Shown: positions 9,759 through 17,794 of the stretch, one piece after another
How positions within the stretch are numbered: position 1 is the stretch's first letter
Layout: each line of letters starts with the position of its first letter
From: CAYRQF01 sp964615845
GTDB lineage: Bacteria; Patescibacteriota; Minisyncoccia; Phycocordibacterales; CSBR16-119
Direction: 5' to 3'
NCBI GenBank assembly: GCA_964615845.1
Contig: CAZTRC010000002.1
Span: forward strand, 1 to 51,592
DNA: 51,592 bases
Notes under the pieces: model-generated
Told to the model about the DNA's origin: nothing
Seen by the model: only the letters and a program-made list of their open reading frames with translations
The model's database searches: none
Position numbers and translations under genes: made by a program

Positions 9759-11078
9759 ATGTCCAAATCTAAAAAGAAGGCCGTCAAAAAGGCCAAGAAG
9801 CCGGTGAAAAAAGTAAAGAAAGTGGTCAACCCCTCCAAGAAAGTCGGAGTAAAGAAACCTGCCAAAAAAGCTCCTAAAAAGGCCCAAAAACCCGCGCCAA
9901 AGAAAAAGGTAGGGAAGAAGAAGGCCGAGAAACCAGTCAAAAAGGCTGAGCCAAAGGCCGTGGTAAAGCCGGCACCGAAAGCTCCAAAGCTTGCCAAAGA
10001 TTCCAAGGCTTATGCCCTCAAAGAAAAGATTGACGGCTTGGTGGCTAAAGGCAAGAAGCGCGGCTTCATCACGTATGACGAAATCTTGAAAACTTTTCCA
10101 AACATCGAAACTGACGTCATCATGCTCGACGATCTGTATTCACAGTTCATGGAATCCTCAATCGATGTCATCGAGGGAGGTAATTTGCTCGACATGGACG
10201 CTGACGAGAAAAAGGGAATCGAAAAATATAGCAAAGATAAAAAGAGTCGCGACTCGATTCAGATGTACTTGAAAGAAATCGGTCAGTATCCGCTCATCAA
10301 AGCTTTCCAAGAAAAAGATTTAGCCAAACGAATCGAGCTCGGTGATTTGGAGGCCAAAAATCTCCTTGCGCGTGCGAACTTGCGTCTCGTCGTTTCGATT
10401 GCCAAGAAATATGCCGGACGTTCTTCGGACCTCACACTTCTCGACCTTATTCAAGAAGGAAATCTAGGTCTCTTCAAAGCCGTTGAGAAATTCGATTGGA
10501 AAAAAGGCTACAAGTTTTCGACATACGCGACTTGGTGGATCCGCCAGTCTATCACTCGCGCCCTGGCCGACCAATCTCGCACCATCCGCATCCCGGTTCA
10601 CATGGTCGAGACGATTTCCAAATACAAACAAGTTTACCGCCGGCTTTTCCAAGACCTTGGACGCGAACCTCTGGCTGAAGAGATTGCGACCGAAATGGGC
10701 GTTGAAGTAGAAAAGATTCACATCATTGAGAAAATCAGTCAGACGACGGCCTCGCTCGAAAAGCCGATCGGCGACGATGAAGACAAATCAACTCTAGGCG
10801 AATTCATCCCAGACGATAAAATCATGCGACCAGATCAAGATTCGGCTCAGAGAATTCTCTCCGACCAGATTAGGGAAGTTCTGAACGAGCTTTCACCAAA
10901 GGAAAAGAAAATTCTCGAAATGCGTTACGGCCTCGAAGATGGCATCCAGCATACACTCGAAGAAGTCGGACACGAATTCGGCGTTACGCGTGAACGTATT
11001 CGCCAAATCGAAGCCAAAGTCCACGAAAAACTCCGCTCGAACGAGAAGATTATTCGATTACGGAACCATTTCGACTAA
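9759..11078 (+). CDS. rpoD: primary sigma factor (sigma-70/SigA) with a lysine-rich N-terminal extension
   Basis: This is the housekeeping sigma factor that directs promoter recognition. Region 1.2 (DSIQMYLKEIGQYPL), region 2 (ANLRLVVSIAKKYAG, DLIQEGNLGLFKAVEKFDW, FSTYATWWIRQSITRA), region 3 and region 4.2 (TRERIRQIEAKVHEKLR) are intact, which fits the TTGACA/TATAAT-like promoters seen through the window. The first 75 or so residues are an Ala/Lys/Pro-rich, histone-H1-like tail (many KK and KKP units). A predicted helical segment resembling region 1.1 follows (about residues 80-140). The tail is likely disordered and could bind DNA or RNA non-specifically; that is inference. Confidence 0.97.
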   Translation: MSKSKKKAVKKAKKPVKKVKKVVNPSKKVGVKKPAKKAPKKAQKPAPKKKVGKKKAEKPVKKAEPKAVVKPAPKAPKLAKDSKAYALKEKIDGLVAKGKKRGFITYDEILKTFPNIETDVIMLDDLYSQFMESSIDVIEGGNLLDMDADEKKGIEKYSKDKKSRDSIQMYLKEIGQYPLIKAFQEKDLAKRIELGDLEAKNLLARANLRLVVSIAKKYAGRSSDLTLLDLIQEGNLGLFKAVEKFDWKKGYKFSTYATWWIRQSITRALADQSRTIRIPVHMVETISKYKQVYRRLFQDLGREPLAEEIATEMGVEVEKIHIIEKISQTTASLEKPIGDDEDKSTLGEFIPDDKIMRPDQDSAQRILSDQIREVLNELSPKEKKILEMRYGLEDGIQHTLEEVGHEFGVTRERIRQIEAKVHEKLRSNEKIIRLRNHFD

Positions 11079-11091
11079 AATAGCCAATTCC

Positions 11092-11108
11092 TATACCTCG
11101 GGTATAAT
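11092..11108 (+). promoter_or_regulatory. helicase promoter with overlapping palindrome, predicted leaderless
   Basis: A perfect TATAAT (11103-11108) ends 6 bp before the helicase ATG. It is overlapped by a perfect inverted repeat, tatacc-tcg-ggtata (11092-11106), which would be a natural repressor operator. No convincing -35 box is visible, so regulation by a bound protein is plausible but unproven. Confidence 0.5.
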
Positions 11109-11114
11109 ATAGAC

Positions 11115-13613
11115 ATGAAATTTGAGTCATTTTTTCGTCCAAAGCCAAAAGAAGAACTAGAAAAGCAGGTAAAAGACATCGAGGCTGAAAATGATATAAG
11201 ACTGACCCATGAATCTATAAAAGATGAAGTGGGTTTGTTGGACGTTTCAGAATTGAAAGAAAAGTACAAGGTTCGATATGATGCTTATCTTGAAATGCTT
11301 CGCGCCGAACGACGAGGGGACGACCTTCAAGAATCTGATTTCTACAAGGCGAAAGTTTTGATCAACGCCTTGAATAATCTCGATGATTATATTGTGGCTC
11401 AAGAAAAAGGAGAACATCGAGTTTTGAGAGGTAAACAAATTCCAGTTTTTAATGAAATACGAGACTCTCTTGAGAGAGGTGTGGACGCAGGTTACGTCCA
11501 CCTGCCTACTGGTGTGGGAAAGACGGTGCTCTTTACGCAATTAATTGAGGCGACAAAGTTGAAAGCACTAATTGGCGTGCCAAGTCTTCCTCTTGTTAAA
11601 AATACAGGCAAAGAAGTAGAGAAACGGACTACGAAAACTTATGGCGAGTACACTGGCAAGCAAAAAGATACTAGTCAGGATATTACGACTATCACGTACC
11701 CATCTTTAATAAACGCGGTAAGAGAACAAAAGATTGATCAGGAAGAATTTCCACTCATTATTTTGGACGAGGCACACAAAGCACTTGGTCCTGAGACGGA
11801 AAAAGCAATTAACTCTCTTTCGGGCATAAAAATAGGATTTACGGCAACACCTGACTATTCAGCAGAACATGCGGTTCGTAAATTGCTTCCAGAAGAAATA
11901 TATACAATGACGCTCCGCGAAGCCATAGAAGAAGGTTTATCATGTCGTACAAGAACGATACATGCATACACTGAAGTTGATATTTCGAGCGTTCCAATTC
12001 AAAATGGTAGATACGATGAGGAAAAACTCGAGAAAGTATTAAACGTAAGAGGTCGTAATATGGCAGCGCTGGAACTGTATAAAAATAAATTCAGTCATCT
12101 AAAGGCCATGGTTAATTGTTCTGGAATAGAGCACTCGAAGGCTGTTGCCAAACTTTTCCAAGAGCAGGGAATCAAAGCTGCACATATTGACGGCACTATG
12201 TCTGATACCGAACGTGACGATATTATCGGAAAACTAGAAACAGGAGAAATTATGGTTGTTACGAATGCCAAACTTCTCTTGGAAGGATTTGACGAACAGA
12301 GTCTTTCAGTTGCCTTAAATCTTTCCCCAACCCTTTCTTTTATAAACGCAGAACAAAGAGGTGGTCGCGCGCTTAGAGTTCAAGATGGAAACCCAGAAAA
12401 GTGGGCATATGTTGTTGATTTCATTGATAAGAGTCCAAAGAAAAAGCAAGTCTTATTTTCTGAAATTTTAGAGGGAGACATCATTCTTCCATCGAGTAAC
12501 GGAGAACGTGAAAAAATTGAACTTGTAATATCAGAAGAGGAAATTTCTGAAGAGGTACCAATAAATTTTGAAGACCTGAATATAGACGGATTAAAAGTCG
12601 TTGTAAGTACCAAGGAGATATTAGAAGTTACAAAACAATATCAGGAGTCGAGAGAGGTAATTGAAAGAAAAAAATGGACGTATGATACATTAAAAGAAGA
12701 TGTTTTGTCTAAAGGTGCTAAAACTTCAAAAGATTACGTTATGTTTAGAAAGGATAATAAGTGGCCAGACATTAAGCGTCTGATGAAAATGCCAGGCTTC
12801 CCGAAGAATTCAGACGGTTCTCCAGACTGGGACACATTTTTGGATAGAGAAAAACGTAAGGAATGGACATATGAAACCTTGCGCCAAGATATTTTAATAA
12901 AAGGAATTAAATCCTCAAAAGAATATCAAGAAAATACTAAAGAAAATTATTGGCCAGTCTCTAGGGTATTATTAAAAATGCCAGAATTCCCTAAAAACCC
13001 CGATGGTTTAGCAAGTTGGGATGAATTCTTAAACAGAGAAAAACGCAAAGAATGGACTTACAACACTCTACAACAAGATGTTTTATCGTGTGGAATTAAA
13101 TCATCGGCAGAATATCTCGACAGGGCAAAAGAAAATCAATGGCCGGTTTATTCAAGGCTTATGAGTATGAATGACTTCCCTAAGAATTTTGATGGGTCTC
13201 TCAATTGGGATAAATTTTTAAATCGAGAAAAACGCAGGGAATGGACGTATGATACTTTACGTCAAGATGTTTTAGAAAAAGGCATTAAATCTACTGATAA
13301 TTATAAGAAAAAACAAAAAGAAAATCAGTGGCCAACCATTAGAACTTTATTAAAAATGCCAGAATTCCCTAAAAACCCCGATGGTTTAGCAAGTTGGGAT
13401 GAATTCTTAAACAGAGAAAAACGCAAAGAATGGACGTATGATACTTTACGTCAAGATGTTTTAATAAAAAGTATCCATTCTAGTCTGGATTATAGAAAAA
13501 AACAAAAAGAAAATCAGTGGTTTGACGAATCTAAGTTAACTAAAATGCCAGAATTCCCCAAGAAAGAAGATGGGTCTAATGACTGGAAAGCATTTCTTGA
13601 TCCAACTAAATAA
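11115..13613 (+). CDS. SF2 DEAH-box helicase with five 63-residue C-terminal repeats
   Basis: The first 450 or so residues form a superfamily 2 helicase/translocase. Motif I is PTGVGKT, motif II is DEAH, motif III is FTATP and motif VI is QRGGRALR. No nuclease or specificity domain is visible. From residue 519 to the end there are five tandem repeats of 63 residues (boundaries 519, 582, 645, 708 and 771). Each follows the pattern WTYxTLRQDVL, a GIKSS-like block, KENxWP, a MPEFPK-like block and WDxFLNREKR. The spacing resembles the repeat unit of some integrase-associated and algal proteins (phage-integrase repeat, INT_rpt), suggesting nucleic-acid or protein binding; this is inference. The gene is AT-richer than its neighbours and may have been acquired by transfer. 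Confidence 0.85.
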   Translation: MKFESFFRPKPKEELEKQVKDIEAENDIRLTHESIKDEVGLLDVSELKEKYKVRYDAYLEMLRAERRGDDLQESDFYKAKVLINALNNLDDYIVAQEKGEHRVLRGKQIPVFNEIRDSLERGVDAGYVHLPTGVGKTVLFTQLIEATKLKALIGVPSLPLVKNTGKEVEKRTTKTYGEYTGKQKDTSQDITTITYPSLINAVREQKIDQEEFPLIILDEAHKALGPETEKAINSLSGIKIGFTATPDYSAEHAVRKLLPEEIYTMTLREAIEEGLSCRTRTIHAYTEVDISSVPIQNGRYDEEKLEKVLNVRGRNMAALELYKNKFSHLKAMVNCSGIEHSKAVAKLFQEQGIKAAHIDGTMSDTERDDIIGKLETGEIMVVTNAKLLLEGFDEQSLSVALNLSPTLSFINAEQRGGRALRVQDGNPEKWAYVVDFIDKSPKKKQVLFSEILEGDIILPSSNGEREKIELVISEEEISEEVPINFEDLNIDGLKVVVSTKEILEVTKQYQESREVIERKKWTYDTLKEDVLSKGAKTSKDYVMFRKDNKWPDIKRLMKMPGFPKNSDGSPDWDTFLDREKRKEWTYETLRQDILIKGIKSSKEYQENTKENYWPVSRVLLKMPEFPKNPDGLASWDEFLNREKRKEWTYNTLQQDVLSCGIKSSAEYLDRAKENQWPVYSRLMSMNDFPKNFDGSLNWDKFLNREKRREWTYDTLRQDVLEKGIKSTDNYKKKQKENQWPTIRTLLKMPEFPKNPDGLASWDEFLNREKRKEWTYDTLRQDVLIKSIHSSLDYRKKQKENQWFDESKLTKMPEFPKKEDGSNDWKAFLDPTK
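12669..13610 (+). repeat. five tandem 189-bp coding repeats in the helicase gene
   Basis: The units start at 12669, 12858, 13047, 13236 and 13425. The second and fourth share a long stretch of identical DNA (about 12970-13055 and 13348-13433), which points to a recent duplication or conversion inside the gene. Confidence 0.85.
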
Positions 13614-13634
13614 ATACCCCCTGTTACTAACCCC

Positions 13635-13661
13635 TTGCTCCTAAACCAGGGGTGGTATAAT
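13635..13661 (+). promoter_or_regulatory. extended -10 promoter for the DUF378 gene
   Basis: TGGTATAAT (13653-13661) is a perfect extended -10 element, with a weak TTGCTC (13635-13640) 15 bp upstream. The leader to the ATG at 13705 is about 37 nt. Confidence 0.6.
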
Positions 13662-13704
13662 GGGTCTAAGGTCTATTATAAATTTTTATAATCTTTTTTA
13701 GGAT

Positions 13705-13935
13705 ATGAAAAAATTGGCTTGGGTTTTGGTTATCATCGGAGGCTTGAACTGGGGACTAGTTGGTCTCGGATGGCTATTCGGGGGCAAGAATTGGAATGTT
13801 GTTAACCTGATTTTGGGAGGCATTCCGACTGTCGAAGGCATCGTTTACCTTTTGGTGGGCGTCTCAGCTGTCGTTATGGCTATCGGCCACTGCGGTTGCA
13901 AGAAGTGCGATGCTTCGACTTCAAAGTCGATGTAA
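13705..13935 (+). CDS. DUF378 family small membrane protein
   Basis: The 76-residue protein has the DUF378 pattern: an N-terminal hydrophobic helix with GGLNWGLVG, an NLILGG turn, and a second helix YLLVGVSAVVMAI. It ends in a cysteine-bearing tail (HCGCKKC) that could bind metal. The function of the family is unknown. It is expressed alone, from an extended -10 promoter upstream to a hairpin terminator downstream. Confidence 0.85.
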   Translation: MKKLAWVLVIIGGLNWGLVGLGWLFGGKNWNVVNLILGGIPTVEGIVYLLVGVSAVVMAIGHCGCKKCDASTSKSM

Positions 13936-13961
13936 TTACGGGGTAATTCTACCTCTCCTAC

Positions 13962-14007
13962 ACAAAAATCTCCATTTTGAGCTAAAGCTCCAGATGGTGA
14001 TTTTTGT
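13962..14007 (+). terminator. long hairpin terminator after the DUF378 gene
   Basis: The arms acaaaaatc (13962-13970) and gatttttgt (13999-14007) pair perfectly. The pairing continues after one mismatch with ccat/atgg and an inner GAGCT/AGCTC stem. The 3' side is T-rich. It ends exactly where the -35 box of the next gene begins. Confidence 0.65.
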
Positions 14008-14036
14008 TTGTCAAAAAGGCCTAAAAATGCTATATT
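14008..14036 (+). promoter_or_regulatory. promoter of the GT2 glycosyltransferase unit
   Basis: TTGTCA (14008-14013), a 17-bp spacer and TATATT (14031-14036) with an upstream TGC (extended -10). The start codon at 14049 lies 12 bp beyond the -10 box, so the leader is only about 6 nt. Confidence 0.65.
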
Positions 14037-14048
14037 ACAGGTACCCAA

Positions 14049-15284
14049 ATGCAGCAAGTATCCTCAATAATCCTTTATTCTTTGGCCTTTATTTCGACCT
14101 TTGTCCAGGTCGTATTTCTCATTACCTTCCTCGAGAAAAGGAAGGAAATCAAGACTCGGACAGGGGTTACGAGCCTGCGGGCGTATCCGGCTGTTACCAT
14201 CGTCGTGCCTTGTTGGAATGAAGAGACGACGCTTCGCGGTACCGTCGAGTCACTCCTCGCGCTCGATTATCCAAAAGACAAACTGAATTTCTTTCTCGTC
14301 GATGACGGTTCGACCGACGGGACGTGGGAGATTATGCGACAGTACGAAAACTTTTCTAATATAAAAATTATTCAAAAAGAAAACGGTGGCAAACACACCG
14401 CCGTGAACTTGGGACTCAAGAGCGCGACGACGTCATTCGTCGGATGTCTTGATTCGGATTCATTTGTCGATCCGCAGGCGTTGCGACGCATCATGACGTA
14501 TTTCGAAAATGACGCATCGACCATGGCCGTGTGTCCGTCCATCATCGTGCACAAGCCAAAAGGCTTGATGCAAATCATCCAGCGCGTCGAATACGACTGG
14601 GCCGTTTTCCGAAAGAAAATTCTTGGCATTTTAAATGCGAACTATGTGACCCCTGGCCCATTTTCAATATACAAAAAAGAAGTTTTCGAGAAGCTCGGAT
14701 ACTTCCGGTCTGCGCACAATACCGAAGACATGGAAATCGCTTTCCGCATGCAATCAAACCACATGAAAATTGATCAATGCGAAGACGCTTTCGTCTACAC
14801 GACAGTGCCAGACACGGTCAAGAAATTATACAAACAGCGTCTTCGCTGGATTTATGGCTTCATCATGAATTCTTGGGATTACCGGAAAATTCTCTTCCGT
14901 CGGAAATATGGCGCCTTCTCGATGTTTTCCGTGCCGGCTGGCGTCATTTCTTTGGTGGCCGCGCCGTATGTATTGTCGCTTTTTGTGTTCCAAACAGCCA
15001 TGTCTGCAGGCAAAAACATTGAGCGTATTTCGGCGACAGGTCTCAATGTCGGCTGGCACTTTGATCCATTCTTCGTATCGACTGGCGGCAATACCTTTGT
15101 CCTCATCATCATGTATTCCGTCCTGGTCATGGCTATGGTCATCGGCCGCAAGATGGTCACGGGTCGCTACGGCATTGATCGCTATACAATCCCGTTTATG
15201 ATAATCTTTAGCGCTGTTGCTCCATTTTGGATCATGAAGGCGATTTATAATTCAGCTATCCAGAAGGGCGTAGCTTGGCGATAA
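14049..15284 (+). CDS. family 2 glycosyltransferase, membrane-bound
   Basis: This is a GT-A fold inverting glycosyltransferase of the processive cellulose/hyaluronan-synthase type. It has an N-terminal membrane helix (residues about 5-28), the nucleotide-sugar segment VPCWNEE, DDGSTDG, the metal-binding DSD, the acceptor-site TED and the QRLRW signature, then three or four C-terminal membrane segments. Such enzymes extend cell-surface polysaccharides or transfer sugars to lipid carriers; the substrate cannot be read from the sequence. The next gene starts 5 bp after the stop, so a three-gene unit (glycosyltransferase, thioredoxin-like protein, HAD-like phosphatase) is likely. Confidence 0.92.
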   Translation: MQQVSSIILYSLAFISTFVQVVFLITFLEKRKEIKTRTGVTSLRAYPAVTIVVPCWNEETTLRGTVESLLALDYPKDKLNFFLVDDGSTDGTWEIMRQYENFSNIKIIQKENGGKHTAVNLGLKSATTSFVGCLDSDSFVDPQALRRIMTYFENDASTMAVCPSIIVHKPKGLMQIIQRVEYDWAVFRKKILGILNANYVTPGPFSIYKKEVFEKLGYFRSAHNTEDMEIAFRMQSNHMKIDQCEDAFVYTTVPDTVKKLYKQRLRWIYGFIMNSWDYRKILFRRKYGAFSMFSVPAGVISLVAAPYVLSLFVFQTAMSAGKNIERISATGLNVGWHFDPFFVSTGGNTFVLIIMYSVLVMAMVIGRKMVTGRYGIDRYTIPFMIIFSAVAPFWIMKAIYNSAIQKGVAWR

Positions 15285-15289
15285 ATAAT

Positions 15290-16072
15290 ATGAAATCAAA
15301 CAAAGGAGAATGGAAGAGATATTTGGCCGCTTTTTTCATCACCGCATTTTTGTTCGGGAGCGCCTTTTACTTGTCGAATTTTTTCAACAACAAAAAGATT
15401 GAGGAAATTCGCCGAATTGAAAACACCATCGCTATCGATATCCTTTCTTCTGAAACCCAGTTTGATCTTCTCGAAGAACTTTCTTGTGGTAATGTGAACG
15501 ACTCGATCCTCTCTCAGGAACTCAATGACTTGGCTTCCAAGATAGAATTCTCCGAAGATCAAAGCCTCGGCTCGACTGAAGAAAGAGCAAGCCTGCGGAA
15601 ATATTATTCGCTCCTCCAGATCAAGGACTATCTCTTGATGAAAAAGGCGGAAGACAAATGCGATCTCGATGTCACCTCGATAATTTACTTTTACTCAAAC
15701 AAAATTGATTGCAAAGACTGCGAAAAGCAGGGCTATATCTTGACCGACATTCGCCAAAATTATCCAAACGTCCGCGTTTACGCTTTTGATTACAATCTCG
15801 ATCTTTCGGCTTTGAAGGCGCTCATCACGATTTACAAAGTCAAAGAGCCTGAAAGACTCCCGGCCCTCATCGTCAACGGCAAAGTCTATTACGGCCTTCA
15901 AGAATTTGAAGACATCCAGGCGATCGTCCCGGACGTTTTCGTGGTGCCAGAAGAAGATGTCGCGGATGATGCTGAGAAAGATTCTATCAGCGAAACGGAT
16001 TTGAAAGCCAAAAGCGTAAGTCCTTCACCAGAGAAGACCGAAGTCTTAGAAACTCCTAGCGCGACTCCGTAA
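15290..16072 (+). CDS. membrane-anchored thioredoxin-like protein
   Basis: The protein has one N-terminal membrane helix (about residues 12-32), a helical extracytoplasmic stretch, and a thioredoxin-like segment. That segment has beta strand TSIIYFYSN followed by the CKDC active-site-like pair and, later, a PALIVNG strand resembling the cis-Pro region. The C-terminus is a Ser/Pro/Glu-rich tail. A role in extracytoplasmic thiol chemistry is inferred from the CxxC and the anchor. The ATG at 15290 is chosen over a TTG 15 bp upstream, which would overlap the preceding gene. Confidence 0.7.
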   Translation: MKSNKGEWKRYLAAFFITAFLFGSAFYLSNFFNNKKIEEIRRIENTIAIDILSSETQFDLLEELSCGNVNDSILSQELNDLASKIEFSEDQSLGSTEERASLRKYYSLLQIKDYLLMKKAEDKCDLDVTSIIYFYSNKIDCKDCEKQGYILTDIRQNYPNVRVYAFDYNLDLSALKALITIYKVKEPERLPALIVNGKVYYGLQEFEDIQAIVPDVFVVPEEDVADDAEKDSISETDLKAKSVSPSPEKTEVLETPSATP

Positions 16073-16437
16073 TGCCAAAGAAGAAAAGTCCAATCCTTCA
16101 AAAAGGCGTCATGAATTATCTCATCGATATTGATGGAACGATTACTGACGATGTGCCAAACGAGGAGCCGAAGCGGATGAAGACATGTCTCCCTTACAAA
16201 GGTGCGCGGGAAGGTATTGATAAACTTTTCGAAGCAGGGCACAGGATTACATTTTTCACTTCGCGCACAACCCGCGAGCATAAGAAAGTGACCGTTGCTT
16301 GGCTCAAGAAGCATGGCTTCAAATACCACGCGCTTCTCATGGACAAGCCCCGCGGTGGCAACTATCACTGGATCGACAATCATCCGATCAAAACCACCCA
16401 TTTCAAAAAGAGCTGGAAGGGAATTCCGAAAAAATAA
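16072..16437 (+). CDS. HAD-superfamily-like phosphatase, short
   Basis: Motif I DIDGTITDD (nucleophile and acid/base Asp) and a motif II-like segment TFFTSRTTREH are clear, and a late WIDNH could provide the motif III/IV acidic residues. At 121 residues it is a capless HAD fold similar to small polynucleotide-phosphatase-like or nucleotidase-like proteins; the substrate is unknown. The start overlaps the stop of the thioredoxin-like gene by one base (TAATG), indicating translational coupling. A strong terminator follows. Confidence 0.8.
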   Translation: MPKKKSPILQKGVMNYLIDIDGTITDDVPNEEPKRMKTCLPYKGAREGIDKLFEAGHRITFFTSRTTREHKKVTVAWLKKHGFKYHALLMDKPRGGNYHWIDNHPIKTTHFKKSWKGIPKK

Positions 16438-16441
16438 ACAA

Positions 16442-16477
16442 AAAGCGCCCCCGTATCCTCGGGGGCGCTTTCGTTTG
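16442..16477 (+). terminator. intrinsic terminator
   Basis: A 12-bp perfect stem (aaagcgcccccg / cgggggcgcttt) with the loop tatcct is followed by a short T-rich tail. It closes the glycosyltransferase unit. Confidence 0.9.
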
Positions 16478-16522
16478 ACCAAAAGGGAAGAATGTGATAA
16501 AAATGCGGAAACCCCCATCCCG

Positions 16523-17110
16523 ATGAACCTTAAGGAAACGAAGTACCTGGTCATATTGGCCGGACCGTCTGGTGTGGGCAAGTCTCACAACGGCGATCTC
16601 CTCATGAAGCGTCATCCGGACCGATTCGTATTCTCGGTCTCGGATACGACTCGACCGCTTCGGCCACATGAAGTCGAAGGCGAGAATTATTGCCGTATTA
16701 CGACAGAGCAGTTCCTCGCTAACGCGGAGCAAGGTCTCTATATCGAAAGTGAGGAAGTCTACCCTGGTATCTGGTATGGCACCAGACGAGACAAACTCGA
16801 GGCGATATGGGATTCCGGCCGAACCCCGTTACTCGACATCGATCTTTACGGCGCCAACAAGCTTCGAGGTATCTTCGGCGAGCTGGCCATAGCTATTGCC
16901 ATGATCCCGCCATCCATCGAAACGCTTGAGGGATGGCTTAGGAAGCGCAAGACCGAAACCGAAGAGGCGATCCAGAGGCGTATTGCCAAAGCTCCTCAGG
17001 AGATTGAGGCAGCCAAGCTCTGGCCGCACGTGATCGTCAGCGAGCGTAGCCAAAAGCCGATTGAGCAGATCCTCGAGATCATAACACCTGTTCTCAAGCT
17101 TCCTTTTTAA
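16523..17110 (+). CDS. gmk: guanylate kinase
   Basis: The enzyme phosphorylates GMP to GDP. The P-loop AGPSGVGKS is at residues 13-21. The GMP-binding block SVSDTTRPLRPHEVEGENY follows the family pattern SxTTRxxRxxExxGxxY. A DIDLYGA strand replaces the usual DIDVQGA, and a lid region rich in Arg/Lys follows (LRKRKTE, QRRIAKA). The 195-residue length is typical. The ATG at 16523 is chosen because upstream codons run through the preceding terminator. It is followed by a relic-like guanylate-kinase domain gene. Confidence 0.9.
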   Translation: MNLKETKYLVILAGPSGVGKSHNGDLLMKRHPDRFVFSVSDTTRPLRPHEVEGENYCRITTEQFLANAEQGLYIESEEVYPGIWYGTRRDKLEAIWDSGRTPLLDIDLYGANKLRGIFGELAIAIAMIPPSIETLEGWLRKRKTETEEAIQRRIAKAPQEIEAAKLWPHVIVSERSQKPIEQILEIITPVLKLPF

Positions 17111-17131
17111 GGAGTCAGAGTACGCGATGGG

Positions 17132-17151
17132 CACCCCGACTTGTCGGGGTG
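17132..17151 (+). terminator. hairpin after gmk
   Basis: CACCCCGAC pairs with GTCGGGGTG around a 2-4 nt loop. The downstream T content is modest, so this is a moderate terminator candidate. Confidence 0.6.
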
Positions 17152-17178
17152 TTCGCATTTGATCCAAAGTTATCCACT

Positions 17179-17207
17179 TTGCCCGTTTTCGGGACTTTTA
17201 GTATAAA
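17179..17207 (+). promoter_or_regulatory. promoter of the guanylate-kinase-like gene
   Basis: TTGCCC (17179-17184), a 17-bp spacer and TATAAA (17202-17207). The leader to the ATG at 17261 is about 47 nt. Confidence 0.55.
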
Positions 17208-17260
17208 CAAGTATTAGAGAACCAAAGACTTCCACCAGAACCCTCAAAACCACCGTCGCC

Positions 17261-17695
17261 ATGTTTGATCCCGCCAACGTCAGAATCCTCATCGCCCTCA
17301 CTGAACAGCCCTGGTACGAATATGGGGCCATTGCCAGAGAGCACCTAGTCACGAACAAAGGCCTTATGTACGTTCTTCCACACGTGACACCCCTCCTGAC
17401 CGGCAATGCCATATCCAATGCCATACCGGTAGAGACCCCACAATTCCGGGAATTGGAAGAAGAGGGCAAGTTCTTGGTCACGCGAGGCTTTGGGAACGAT
17501 ATCCGTTGCGGGGTGACGTCCGCGGCCATAGAGTTCATCCAATCCAGACGGATCACACCCCTTGTAATCGTCGGACCCGCGTCGGAAGACGAAATTCGGG
17601 GCAAGTGTCCGAACGCGAACATCATCACCATGGTCAACATCAGAACTTCTGACAGATCTCCTGTTCTTGGTTCTGGTCTTCAAGGCGCGCGGTAA
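17261..17695 (+). CDS. guanylate-kinase-like domain without P-loop (probable non-catalytic relic or regulator)
   Basis: This 144-residue protein has no nucleotide-binding P-loop. Its middle nevertheless aligns by eye with the guanylate kinase core: VETPQFRELEEEGKFLV matches the segment around eeFeeLieeGeFLe, and the following GNDIRCGVTSAAIEFIQS and PLVIVG parts match GnyYGTpkeaI and the VLLEID strand. The usual C-terminal lid is missing. It lies just behind the intact gmk with its own promoter. It may be a decayed duplicate or a binding-only paralog; both are inference, and a hypothetical protein of other origin cannot be excluded. Confidence 0.6.
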   Translation: MFDPANVRILIALTEQPWYEYGAIAREHLVTNKGLMYVLPHVTPLLTGNAISNAIPVETPQFRELEEEGKFLVTRGFGNDIRCGVTSAAIEFIQSRRITPLVIVGPASEDEIRGKCPNANIITMVNIRTSDRSPVLGSGLQGAR

Positions 17696-17726
17696 CGATT
17701 CGGTGCTCTTCTTTCATGTCGTTAGG

Positions 17727-17740
17727 CCCCCTTTTGGGGG
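17727..17740. terminator. CCCCC-tttt-GGGGG hairpin
   Basis: A perfect 5-bp GC stem with a tttt loop lies 30 bp after the guanylate-kinase-like gene. There is no T-run, so it is only a candidate transcription end. Confidence 0.4.
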
Positions 17741-17770
17741 TCTGACTACTTTCAACCTCACACAAAAACA

Positions 17771-17786
17771 CCCCAATTTCTTGGGG
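17771..17786 (-). terminator. terminator hairpin beyond the duplicated tRNA-Thr 3' end
   Basis: CCCCAA-tttc-TTGGGG. Read on the minus strand it is followed by TGTTTTTGTG, as expected for termination of a minus-strand tRNA transcript arriving from the right. On the plus strand a T-rich tail also follows, so it could work in both directions. Confidence 0.6.
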
Positions 17787-17794
17787 CATTTTCT

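Noticed and set aside
17170..17640. A 156-codon minus-strand frame opposite the guanylate-kinase-like gene
   Set aside because: The plus-strand frame has a promoter and a sensible fold pattern; the minus-strand product has none.
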